Source: MGBC114844 sp910585855 (GTDB lineage Bacteria; Bacillota; Clostridia; Lachnospirales; Lachnospiraceae). Taken from it: a stretch of 64,000 nucleotides of DNA. The DNA is taken from contig CBFFYP010000010.1 of assembly GCA_965646165.1 (NCBI GenBank), positions 1 through 64,000 of the forward strand, written 5' to 3'. Shown one piece after another: positions 54,296 through 62,573 of this stretch. Under the pieces are notes generated by a model, which was not told the origin of the DNA, did no database searches, and saw nothing but the letters and a program-made list of their open reading frames with translations. Each line of letters begins with the position of its first letter. Position 1 is the first letter of the stretch. The position numbers and the translations under genes are program-made.

Positions 54296-55714
54296 ATGAT
54301 ACAGGAAGTGGAAGAATACTGCAGGCGAAATGGATTGATAGAGAAGGGCGATAAGATTGTAATCGGGTTGTCCGGAGGGGTGGATTCTGTCTGCCTTTTT
54401 TTCGTACTGTTGTCTTTTCAGGAAAGATATAAGTTGGATTTGCAGACGGTACATATTCATCACGGGATACGGGGGGAAGAAGCGGACAGGGATGTGGCTT
54501 TTGTAGAGGATTTGTGCAGGCGTTATGTTGTGCCTTGCAGGGTGGAGTATTGTGATGCTTTTTTGGAGGCGAAGCGGCAGGGGATTTCTGTGGAAGAAGC
54601 GGGACGGAAGATTCGGTATAGGGAGCTGGAGCGGATTCGAAGGGAATTGGATTTTACAAAGATTGCAGTTGCACATCACAGTAAAGATCAGGCGGAAACG
54701 ATTTTATTTCATCTTTGCAGAGGGAGCGGAATTGCCGGATTGGTTGGGATGAAGCCTTTTAGCGGAGCAGTGATTCGTCCGCTGCTTGGAGTTAGTAGGG
54801 AAGAGATTGAAGAGTTTTTGGGGGAAAGAAATCAAGTATGGTGTATGGATTCTACAAATCTGGAAAATAATTATAGCAGGAATTTTCTTAGAAATCAGAT
54901 ACTTCCTTTGCTGACAGAAAGGATTAATGGTGATACGGTAAAGCATATTGTGGCGGCGGGAGAAATTTTAGGGGAGGTTTACCATTACATACGAGAGGAG
55001 GCACAGCGTTGGGCAGATAAGTTAGTGGTAAAGAGAGAGTTTGGGAAAACGGAGTTGGAAGCGGAGGGATTGAGGCTGCTTGCGCCTTTTATGCGCAGGG
55101 AGATTTATCGGTTGTTTTTAGAGGGACAGGGAGGGCTTCGGGATATTTCAGCGGTTCATTTGGAACGAATTGATAAGTTACTTTTTGAAATAGTTGGGCA
55201 TTGCGTGGATCTTCCGGCGAAAAGAAGGGTAATGAGGACTTATGATACGCTATTATTTTTGGATTTGGAGGAGAGAAGAGAATTAAGGACAGAGGGGTTT
55301 GAAATAGTTCTAGAATTTGGAAAAGAGTATCGTTTGCCTTCAGGAGCAGTGCTTTTTGTGGGGATTCCAGAGAAAATCGATCAGTTTTGCCAAAAAAACG
55401 GGATAAAAAGAGAAGAAATTATGGAAGAAAATCCCTGTACGAAATGCTTTGATTATGATACAATAAAGGATACTCTTAAGTTGCGTACCCGAGAAACAGG
55501 GGATTATCTGGAACTGAAAGCCGGAATGGGAGTAAAAACACTGAAAAGATATTTTATTGATAAAAAGATACCAAAAGAGGAGAGGGATCGGATTCCTTTG
55601 ATTGCAGAGGGAAGTCATATTCTTTGGGTGATTGGATATCGAATCAGTGCCGGATATAAAGTGACAGATGCCACCAGAACAATACTACAAATAAAAATAA
55701 TTGGAGGACAGTAA
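54296..55714 (+). CDS. tilS: tRNA(Ile)-lysidine synthetase
   Basis: 472 residues from ATG 54296 (GGGAG five bases before); ATG 54284 in frame lacks a ribosome-binding site. The N-type ATP pyrophosphatase motif is IGLSGGVDSV (about 23-32), followed by VHIHHGIRGEEADRD and VAHHSKDQAETILFHLCRG; the C-terminal TilS domain ends with LKRYFIDKKIPKEERDRIPL. It converts C34 of the CAU-anticodon tRNA to lysidine so that it reads AUA. Essential. hpt follows after one base. Confidence 0.95.
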   Translation: MIQEVEEYCRRNGLIEKGDKIVIGLSGGVDSVCLFFVLLSFQERYKLDLQTVHIHHGIRGEEADRDVAFVEDLCRRYVVPCRVEYCDAFLEAKRQGISVEEAGRKIRYRELERIRRELDFTKIAVAHHSKDQAETILFHLCRGSGIAGLVGMKPFSGAVIRPLLGVSREEIEEFLGERNQVWCMDSTNLENNYSRNFLRNQILPLLTERINGDTVKHIVAAGEILGEVYHYIREEAQRWADKLVVKREFGKTELEAEGLRLLAPFMRREIYRLFLEGQGGLRDISAVHLERIDKLLFEIVGHCVDLPAKRRVMRTYDTLLFLDLEERRELRTEGFEIVLEFGKEYRLPSGAVLFVGIPEKIDQFCQKNGIKREEIMEENPCTKCFDYDTIKDTLKLRTRETGDYLELKAGMGVKTLKRYFIDKKIPKEERDRIPLIAEGSHILWVIGYRISAGYKVTDATRTILQIKIIGGQ

Positions 55715-55715
55715 G

Positions 55716-56252
55716 ATGGCAGAGAAGATTCGTATATTATTGGATGAAAAAGAGGTAGCACAGACTATTGAAAGACTGGCTGATCGTATCAGCAGGGACT
55801 ATGAAGGGAAGGAAATACATTTGGTTTGTGTGCTGAAGGGCGGGGTTTTTTTCACCTGTGAGTTAGCCAAGCGAATTCATGTGCCGGTTACAATGGATTT
55901 TATGTCTGTATCGAGTTATGGTTCTGGTACATCCTCAAGCGGAGTAGTAAAGATTATTAAGGATTTGGATGAATCGATTGCCGGGAGGGAGGTTCTGATT
56001 GTGGAGGATATTATTGATTCCGGCAGAACATTGAGTTATTTGATTCAGCTTCTGCGTCAGAGAAATCCGGCTTCCGTCCGGCTTTGTACGATGTTGGATA
56101 AACCGGAACGAAGAGTGGTAGAGGATGTGGTAGTGGATTATGTGGGATTTCATATTCCAGATGAGTTTGTGGTGGGGTATGGATTGGATTATAATCAAAA
56201 ATATCGGAATCTTCCGTATATTGGGGTAGTCGATTTGAATGGGGAAGAATAA
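55716..56252 (+). CDS. hpt: Hypoxanthine phosphoribosyltransferase
   Basis: 178 residues from ATG 55716 (GGAGGA inside the tilS end). PRPP motif VLIVEDIIDSGRTLSYLI (about 93-110), pyrophosphate loop LKGGVFFTCELA, and the flexible-loop SSYGSGTSSSG. It makes IMP/GMP from hypoxanthine/guanine and PRPP. The tilS-hpt-ftsH order is conserved from Bacillus to clostridia and the genes are probably co-transcribed. Confidence 0.95.
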   Translation: MAEKIRILLDEKEVAQTIERLADRISRDYEGKEIHLVCVLKGGVFFTCELAKRIHVPVTMDFMSVSSYGSGTSSSGVVKIIKDLDESIAGREVLIVEDIIDSGRTLSYLIQLLRQRNPASVRLCTMLDKPERRVVEDVVVDYVGFHIPDEFVVGYGLDYNQKYRNLPYIGVVDLNGEE

Positions 56253-56292
56253 TTATGGCTTTATATCGGAGCAGTAAAACTAGGAGAGTAAA

Positions 56293-56343
56293 ATGGCAGA
56301 GAAGCAGCAGGAAAAGAAAGCAGATATTGCCAAGAGGAGGTAG
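56293..56343 (+). other. 16-codon frame in phase with ftsH, ended by TAG
   Basis: ATG 56293, with TAGGAG upstream, encodes MAEKQQEKKADIAKRR and stops at TAG 56341-56343. The frame continues without shift into ftsH (CAG TTG AGA...). The GAGGAGG of ftsH lies within the last codons. Either a short coupled leader peptide, or the original FtsH N-terminus separated by a nonsense change. Confidence 0.5.
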
Positions 56344-56346
56344 CAG

Positions 56347-58161
56347 TTGAGAACAAAGGGAATGGGTATTTATATTATCCTGATGGTAGTGATTGTATTG
56401 GTGATGTTTTGGTCAACGAATGGAAATATTCGGACGGACGGTTATACCTACAATCAGTTTTTAATGGATTTGGAGCAGGGAAAGGTATCTATCGTAACGA
56501 TTAAGCCAAATGGAAACGGAGAAGTTCCGACAGGAGAAATCGAGGTTTCTTTAGTAAGTGGTTCGACACGTTCTATTTATGTGGCAGATGTAAAAGATGT
56601 CATTTCGGATTTAAATCAGTATGGGGTAGATTATCGGCAGGAAGATGTACAGAGAGAAAGTGTATTTTTGACTACGGTGCTTCCGATTCTGATTTGTGCC
56701 ATTGTGGTATTTATTATTTTTAGTATGATGAACAGTCAGATTGCAAGCGGAGGCAGTGGAAATGCCAGAATGATGAATTTTGGAAAGAGCCGGGCCAGAA
56801 TGGTTGTAGATACGGCAAAAAAGATTACATTTAAAAATGTAGCAGGATTGGATGAAGAAAAAGAAGAATTAAAAGAGATTGTTGATTTTTTAAAGAGTCC
56901 GAAGAAGTATCTTCAAGTAGGTGCTAGAATTCCGAAAGGTGTGATTTTAGTAGGACCTCCCGGAACAGGCAAAACGCTTTTGGCAAAGTCAGTGGCAGGA
57001 GAGGCGGGTGTGCCGTTTTTTAGTATTTCTGGATCGGATTTTGTAGAGATGTTTGTCGGAGTGGGAGCTTCCCGTGTACGGGATTTATTTGAAGAAGCAA
57101 AGAAAAATGCACCATGTATTGTATTTATTGATGAGATTGATGCTGTGGCAAGACGGCGTGGTACAGGTATGGGCGGCGGACATGACGAAAGAGAACAGAC
57201 ATTAAACCAGCTTTTGGTAGAGATGGACGGATTTAGTGCTAACGAGGGAATTATTGTAATGTCGGCAACCAATCGGGTCGATATCTTAGATCCGGCTATT
57301 TTGCGGCCGGGACGTTTTGACAGAAAGGTAATGGTAGGAAGACCAGATGTAAAGGGCAGAGAAGAAATTTTAGGAGTTCATGCGAAAAATAAGCCTCTTG
57401 CGGAGGATGTGGATTTAAAGGAAATTGCCAGAACGACGGCAGGATTTACGGGAGCGGATTTGGAAAATCTGCTGAATGAAGCGGCAATCGCAGCAGCAAA
57501 AGAGAACCGGATGTTTATTACGGCAGGAGATGTCAAGGGTTCGTTTGTAAAGGTAGGAATCGGAGTGGAGAAAAAGAGCCGTGTGATTTCTGAAAAAGAA
57601 AAGAGGATTACGGCTTACCATGAAGCAGGACATGCAATTTTATTTCATAAACTTCCAGATGTAGGACCGGTTTATTCGGTGTCGATTATTCCTACTGGGA
57701 TTGGGGCTGCCGGTTATACTATGCCGCTCCCGGAAAAAGATGAAATGTTTAATACCAAAGGGCGGATGCTTCAGGATATTATGGTAGATTTGGGAGGACG
57801 GATTGCAGAAGAGATGATTTTTGATGATATTACAACAGGGGCTTCCCAAGATATCAAGCAGGCGACAAAAATTGCTCGGGCTATGATTACAAAGTATGGT
57901 ATGTCGGATAAAGTGGGGCTGATTCATTATGGAGATGATGATGATGAAATATTTATCGGAAGAGATTTGGCACATACCAGATCTTATGCAGAGAATACGG
58001 CAACATTGATTGACGGAGAAGTAAAAAAGATTGTAGATGATTGTTATGAAAAGGCAAAGTTAATCCTAAAAGAGAATGAAGGGGTGCTTCATAAATGTGC
58101 AGAACTGCTTCTGGAAAAAGAAAAGATTGACCAGAAGGAATTTGAGGGGCTGTTTGCATAA
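56347..58161 (+). CDS. ftsH: ATP-dependent zinc metalloprotease FtsH
   Basis: 604 residues if it starts at TTG 56347, six bases after GAGGAGG. Two membrane helices (MGIYIILMVVIVLVMFW and a second near 115-135, LPILICAIVVFIIFSMM), an AAA+ domain with Walker A GPPGTGKTLL (about 201) and Walker B IVFIDEIDAVARRRG, arginine-finger region LRPGRFDRK, and the zinc site HEAGH (His425-Glu426, His429). It degrades membrane and soluble proteins. The N-terminus may be longer in relatives (see the 16-codon frame upstream). A terminator and repeat I follow. Confidence 0.95.
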   Translation: MRTKGMGIYIILMVVIVLVMFWSTNGNIRTDGYTYNQFLMDLEQGKVSIVTIKPNGNGEVPTGEIEVSLVSGSTRSIYVADVKDVISDLNQYGVDYRQEDVQRESVFLTTVLPILICAIVVFIIFSMMNSQIASGGSGNARMMNFGKSRARMVVDTAKKITFKNVAGLDEEKEELKEIVDFLKSPKKYLQVGARIPKGVILVGPPGTGKTLLAKSVAGEAGVPFFSISGSDFVEMFVGVGASRVRDLFEEAKKNAPCIVFIDEIDAVARRRGTGMGGGHDEREQTLNQLLVEMDGFSANEGIIVMSATNRVDILDPAILRPGRFDRKVMVGRPDVKGREEILGVHAKNKPLAEDVDLKEIARTTAGFTGADLENLLNEAAIAAAKENRMFITAGDVKGSFVKVGIGVEKKSRVISEKEKRITAYHEAGHAILFHKLPDVGPVYSVSIIPTGIGAAGYTMPLPEKDEMFNTKGRMLQDIMVDLGGRIAEEMIFDDITTGASQDIKQATKIARAMITKYGMSDKVGLIHYGDDDDEIFIGRDLAHTRSYAENTATLIDGEVKKIVDDCYEKAKLILKENEGVLHKCAELLLEKEKIDQKEFEGLFA

Positions 58162-58333
58162 AGGATTTTGCAAAGCAGAGATGGAATTTATCAAATTTAC
58201 TAAAAAAAGGATGATTTTTTTGTTAAATTTGTGTACACTTTTGTAGTGATATTTGCTATACTAAGTAGCGTATCCCCCCAATACATGAAATAGTTTTTGC
58301 TACACCCCATAAGAGATGAAATACCTTCTCAAA

Positions 58334-58366
58334 AAGGACAGCTTTGTATAGGCTGTTCTTTTTTTG
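58334..58366 (+). terminator. Terminator after ftsH
   Basis: AAGGACAGC pairs with GCTGTTCTT (one G-U pair), followed by a run of Ts. It ends the tilS-hpt-ftsH unit about 175 bases after ftsH. Confidence 0.75.
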
Positions 58367-58371
58367 TTTAG

Positions 58372-58531
58372 AGGGGGACGCCGAAAGCCGAATGGGGTTC
58401 TATTCTGGGCCCGCTTGCGCTTAGCATTTCCTATTTTTATAGCGGACACATAAGGTGCTAAAAGACAGCTCCTAAGTGCCGACGGGAAATGATGACCCTG
58501 CATAGAACCCCATTCGGCTTTCGGCTGTGTA
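58372..58531 (+). repeat. Structured dispersed repeat, copy I
   Basis: Outer stem GACGCCGAAAGCCGAATGGG... against ...CCCATTCGGCTTTCGGC. The inner hairpin AGGTGCT/AGCTCCT has one mismatch. Core GGAAATGATGACCCTG. Lies directly after the ftsH terminator. Confidence 0.9.
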
Positions 58532-58672
58532 CTCTAGAACGGAAAAATATTTTTGGGATGGTGTATTTTAGGTAAAAGAGAGAGATTTAGAATACGGGGG
58601 AAATGCCGATATAGGAAATAGGAGGCTGTTTTTGCGCAATAGATAGAGGAAAAGATAAGAGAGGTGTCAGTG

Positions 58673-60778
58673 ATGGAAGTAAATTTGTACAATAAAAGCC
58701 TTGTGGAAAAGGTACAACTCTATGCTCTGATGATGAATCCAGTATTGGACAGGGAGTCTTTGTATGCGGATTGTACCGAGGAATATGTAAAGCCGGCAGA
58801 ACCGATGGAGGGTGATGAGGTTACTATCTATCTGCGTGTCGGAAGAAATAATCCAGAGCATGTTTATCTTTTGACGGATGAGCAGAAGATAGAGATGCAG
58901 TATGATCATTCGGAGGGACTGTTTGATTTTTATTATGCAAAGGTAACAATGGGAAAAAGACCGTTTCACTATTGTTTTGAAGTGGTAACGGGGTGTATGA
59001 ATTGTTATTATAATCAGAGAGGCGTGATGTTAGAGCGTCAGGATTATTATAATTTTAAGCTTGTGCCAGGGTTAAAGACACCGGATTGGGCAAAGGGTGC
59101 GGTAATTTATCAGATTTTTGTAGATCGTTTTTATAATGGGGATAAAGCGAATGATCCGCTGGATCGGGAGTATTCTTATATTGGAGAGGGAATTCGTCAG
59201 ATAAAGGATTGGGATAAATACCCGGATGCAATGGATGTGCGTTCGTTTTATGGAGGGGATCTGCAGGGAGTTATGGATAAGTTGGATTATTTGCAGGGGC
59301 TGGGGATTGATGTAATTTATTTTAACCCTCTTTTTGTATCTCCTTCGAATCATAAATATGATATACAGGATTATGATTATATTGATCCGCATTTTGGACG
59401 GATTGTAAAGGATGAAGGAGAAACTTTGATTGAATGGGATAACAGTAATTCTCATGCTTCTCGTTATATCTGCCGTGTGACCAATAAAGAGAATTTAGAG
59501 GCTAGTAATCAGCTTTTTATTGAGTTGGTGGAAGAGGTGCATCGGCGGGGAATGAAAGTGATTATTGATGGGGTGTTTAATCATTGTGGATCGTTTAATA
59601 AGTGGCTGGATCGAGAGTGTATTTATCAGAATCAGGAAGGATATGAGGCGGGGGCTTATATCAGTGAGGACAGCCCATATCACGATTATTTTAGTTTTCA
59701 TGATCGGTTTCGGTTTCCTTATAATGATTCTTATGATGGCTGGTGGGGGCATGATACGCTTCCAAAGTTAAACTATGAGGCATCTCCTCAGTTGGTGGAA
59801 GAGATTTTGCGGATTGCAAGGAAATGGGTGTCACCTCCTTTTAATGCAGACGGCTGGCGGTTAGACGTGGCAGCCGATTTAGGACATAGTTCGGAGTATA
59901 ATCATTTCTTTTGGAGAAAGTTTCGGGAGGCAGTAAAAGAGGCAAATCCTAATGCCATTATTTTGGCAGAACACTATGGCGATCCATGCAGTTGGTTAGA
60001 GGGCGGAGAATGGGATACGGTAATGAACTATGATGCTTTTATGGAGCCGATTACTTGGTTTTTAACTGGTATGGAGAAGCATAGTGATGAGTATCGGGGG
60101 GATTTGCTTGGAAATGCCCGGTCGTTTTTCGATGCAATGTCCCATCATATGTCAAGATTTACGGCACAGTCTATGATGGTGGCGATGAATGAGCTTTCTA
60201 ATCACGATCATTCTCGTTTTTTGACCAGAACGAATCATCGGGTAGGGCGGACTGCCTATGCCGGACCAGAGGCAGCAAGTGAGGGAATTAATGTTGCAGT
60301 ATTTCGGTCGGCGGTTGTGATACAGATGACTTGGGTGGGAGCACCTACAATTTATTATGGAGATGAAGCTGGAGTCTGCGGGTGGACTGATCCAGATAAT
60401 CGAAGAACTTATCCTTGGGGAAAGGAAGATTTGGAATTAATTGAATTTCATCGGCAGATTATTCAGATTCATAAAGAAAATCCGGCATTGATGAAGGGAT
60501 CGTATCATCCTTTGATTATCGGAAATCAGTGTCTGGCTTACGGACGGTTTAAAGGAACGAATCGAATTGCTGTGGCAGTAAATAACAGCAAAGAAGAAGT
60601 GACGCTTTTTGTACCTGTTTGGAAGTTAGGAGTGGGACAAAATTCTGTTATGGAAGTTTTAATGCACAGTACGTTTGACGGGTATAGCTGTCAGGGTGAA
60701 GGATATATTGTAAAAAACAATATGATTAAAGTAGTGCTTGGGGCTTTTTCTTCTTTGGTAGTAAGAGAAAAACAGTAA
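58673..60778 (+). CDS. GH13 alpha-glucan hydrolase (neopullulanase/cyclomaltodextrinase-like)
   Basis: 701 residues from ATG 58673 (GAGAGGTG before). An N-terminal beta-sandwich (about 1-130) precedes the catalytic barrel: IYQIFVDRFYNGDK (145), DVIYFNPLFVSPSNHKYD, nucleophile Asp398 in GWRLDVAADLG, acid/base Glu433 in ILAEHYGD, and the third acid near 512 in LSNHDHSRF. A C-terminal beta domain ends the chain. No signal peptide, so it acts inside the cell on imported maltodextrins. An N-domain of this type is usual for GH13_20/GH13_39. Stands alone, before an ABC exporter. Confidence 0.85.
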   Translation: MEVNLYNKSLVEKVQLYALMMNPVLDRESLYADCTEEYVKPAEPMEGDEVTIYLRVGRNNPEHVYLLTDEQKIEMQYDHSEGLFDFYYAKVTMGKRPFHYCFEVVTGCMNCYYNQRGVMLERQDYYNFKLVPGLKTPDWAKGAVIYQIFVDRFYNGDKANDPLDREYSYIGEGIRQIKDWDKYPDAMDVRSFYGGDLQGVMDKLDYLQGLGIDVIYFNPLFVSPSNHKYDIQDYDYIDPHFGRIVKDEGETLIEWDNSNSHASRYICRVTNKENLEASNQLFIELVEEVHRRGMKVIIDGVFNHCGSFNKWLDRECIYQNQEGYEAGAYISEDSPYHDYFSFHDRFRFPYNDSYDGWWGHDTLPKLNYEASPQLVEEILRIARKWVSPPFNADGWRLDVAADLGHSSEYNHFFWRKFREAVKEANPNAIILAEHYGDPCSWLEGGEWDTVMNYDAFMEPITWFLTGMEKHSDEYRGDLLGNARSFFDAMSHHMSRFTAQSMMVAMNELSNHDHSRFLTRTNHRVGRTAYAGPEAASEGINVAVFRSAVVIQMTWVGAPTIYYGDEAGVCGWTDPDNRRTYPWGKEDLELIEFHRQIIQIHKENPALMKGSYHPLIIGNQCLAYGRFKGTNRIAVAVNNSKEEVTLFVPVWKLGVGQNSVMEVLMHSTFDGYSCQGEGYIVKNNMIKVVLGAFSSLVVREKQ

Positions 60779-60815
60779 TCTAAGCCAATCACATAGGAAG
60801 AAGAAAGGGTTTGGA

Positions 60816-62573
60816 ATGAAACAGGTTAAATTTTTATGGGCTTATATTCAAAAGCATAAGAAGCAGTATCTGTTTGGAATGATAACTTTATTTGTGGTGG
60901 ATTATCTGAATTTGCTGATTCCTAAGTTTACTGGAGTGATTACAGATGGTCTTCAGGATGGAACGATGGATGGAAACGGAGTAATTCGAAATGTGGGTAT
61001 CATTTTAGGAGTTGGGCTTGGTCTTGGGGCTGGACGGTTTTTATGGCGTTATTTTATATTTGGAGGAGCCAGACAGATTGAATATGAGATTCGAAATGAT
61101 CTGTTTGCTCATTTGGAAACGCTTTCTGTAGAGTACTATAATGAGCATAAGACGGGAGATATTATGGCTCGTTTTACTAATGATTTAAATGCGGTTCGTA
61201 TGTCGATTGGACCGGCTGTGGTTACGGCTTTTGATGCTTCTGTGCTGTTGGTTATGGTAGTTGTGCAGATGATGGTCTATGTGGATAGAAAACTGACTTT
61301 GTTTGCGGTACTCCCTTTGCTTTTGATTGCTTTTGGAGAGTATTATTATGGGCAGATGATAGAGAAGCGTTTTGCTGCCAAGCAGGAGGCCTTTTCTGAA
61401 CTGACCGATCAGGTTCAGGAGAGTATCTCTGGGATTCGGGTGATAAAGGCTTTTGTACAGGAGCGGAAGGAACGAGCTGCCTTTGCCCGCTCGAACCTAA
61501 AAAATAAAGAAAAAAATTTGGAGCTGGTAAAAATTCAGGCTGTAGTAATGCCGCTTTTGGATGTGATTATCGGATTGAGCAGTTTGGTTACTTTGATTTA
61601 CGGTGGTTATCTGACCATGAGTGGAGAAATCAGCTTAGGGCGGTTTGTAGCATTTCATCAATATATTGGATTGCTGGTTTGGCCTATGCTGGCAGTCGGA
61701 GAAAGTATTACTTTATTTTCTCAGGGAGTGGCTTCAGTAAAGCGGATTCAGGAAGTAATGGAGGAAATTCCTGAGATACAGGACGGCAGCTTGGTAGAAG
61801 ATGTACAGAAAATTCGTGGAGAACTGACTTTTCGGCATCTTACTTTTATTCATCATGGGCATACAGAGCCTACTTTAGAGGATATTTCTTTAGAGGTGTC
61901 TGCAGGATCGACTCTGGCTGTAATTGGGAGAACCGGAAATGGAAAGTCTACTTTAGTCAATCTTTTGCTGCATCTTTATAATGCAAAGCCCGGAATGATT
62001 TTTATTGATGGAAAGGATATCAATTCGATTCCGCTTCAGACGCTGCGGGAAAATATCTCCTATGTACCGCAGGATAATTTTTTATTTTCGGATACCCTTC
62101 GGCGCAATATTGCTTTTGGAGCGGACAGTGATGAATTAGAACCGGTGATTCTTGCAGCAAAGGCAGCTTGTATTCATGACAATATTATTGAGTTTCCAGA
62201 CGGCTATGAAACGATTGTCGGGGAGCGGGGAGTAACACTTTCTGGCGGACAAAAGCAGCGCAGTTCCATTTCAAGAGCCATTCTTAAGGATGCGCCGATT
62301 TTGATTTTAGATGATGCCCTTTCGGCTGTGGATACCAATACAGAAGAACAGATTTTGCGGAATTTAAAGGAAAATCGAAAAGGAAAGACAACGATTTTAA
62401 TTGCACATCGGATTTCTACCATTCAACATGCAGATTGTATTGTAGTATTGGAAAATGGAAGGATGACAGCATGTGGAACACATGAGGAATTGCTTTTGCA
62501 GGACGGTTTTTATAAACAGACTTATGAAAAGCAGCGTCTGGAACAAAAGCTGGAGGAGGTGCGGGACAGATGA
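60816..62573 (+). CDS. ABC exporter half-transporter, first subunit (degenerate Walker B)
   Basis: 585 residues: six membrane helices (about 1-320) then an ATPase domain with Walker A VIGRTGNGKSTLVNLLL (about 370-386), Q-loop YVPQDNFLFS, signature LSGGQKQRSSISRA and Walker B ILILDDALSAVDTNTE. The catalytic Glu is replaced by Asp (LDDALS), as in the non-canonical half of heterodimeric exporters such as TM287/288 and BmrCD. Its stop overlaps the next start by four bases (ATGA). Substrates may be drugs or lipids. Confidence 0.9.
   Translation: MKQVKFLWAYIQKHKKQYLFGMITLFVVDYLNLLIPKFTGVITDGLQDGTMDGNGVIRNVGIILGVGLGLGAGRFLWRYFIFGGARQIEYEIRNDLFAHLETLSVEYYNEHKTGDIMARFTNDLNAVRMSIGPAVVTAFDASVLLVMVVVQMMVYVDRKLTLFAVLPLLLIAFGEYYYGQMIEKRFAAKQEAFSELTDQVQESISGIRVIKAFVQERKERAAFARSNLKNKEKNLELVKIQAVVMPLLDVIIGLSSLVTLIYGGYLTMSGEISLGRFVAFHQYIGLLVWPMLAVGESITLFSQGVASVKRIQEVMEEIPEIQDGSLVEDVQKIRGELTFRHLTFIHHGHTEPTLEDISLEVSAGSTLAVIGRTGNGKSTLVNLLLHLYNAKPGMIFIDGKDINSIPLQTLRENISYVPQDNFLFSDTLRRNIAFGADSDELEPVILAAKAACIHDNIIEFPDGYETIVGERGVTLSGGQKQRSSISRAILKDAPILILDDALSAVDTNTEEQILRNLKENRKGKTTILIAHRISTIQHADCIVVLENGRMTACGTHEELLLQDGFYKQTYEKQRLEQKLEEVRDR

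Noticed and set aside
26548..58531. Dispersed repeats as a CRISPR array
   Set aside because: Copies are 1-10 kb apart, palindromic over their whole length, and no spacers or cas genes are present.
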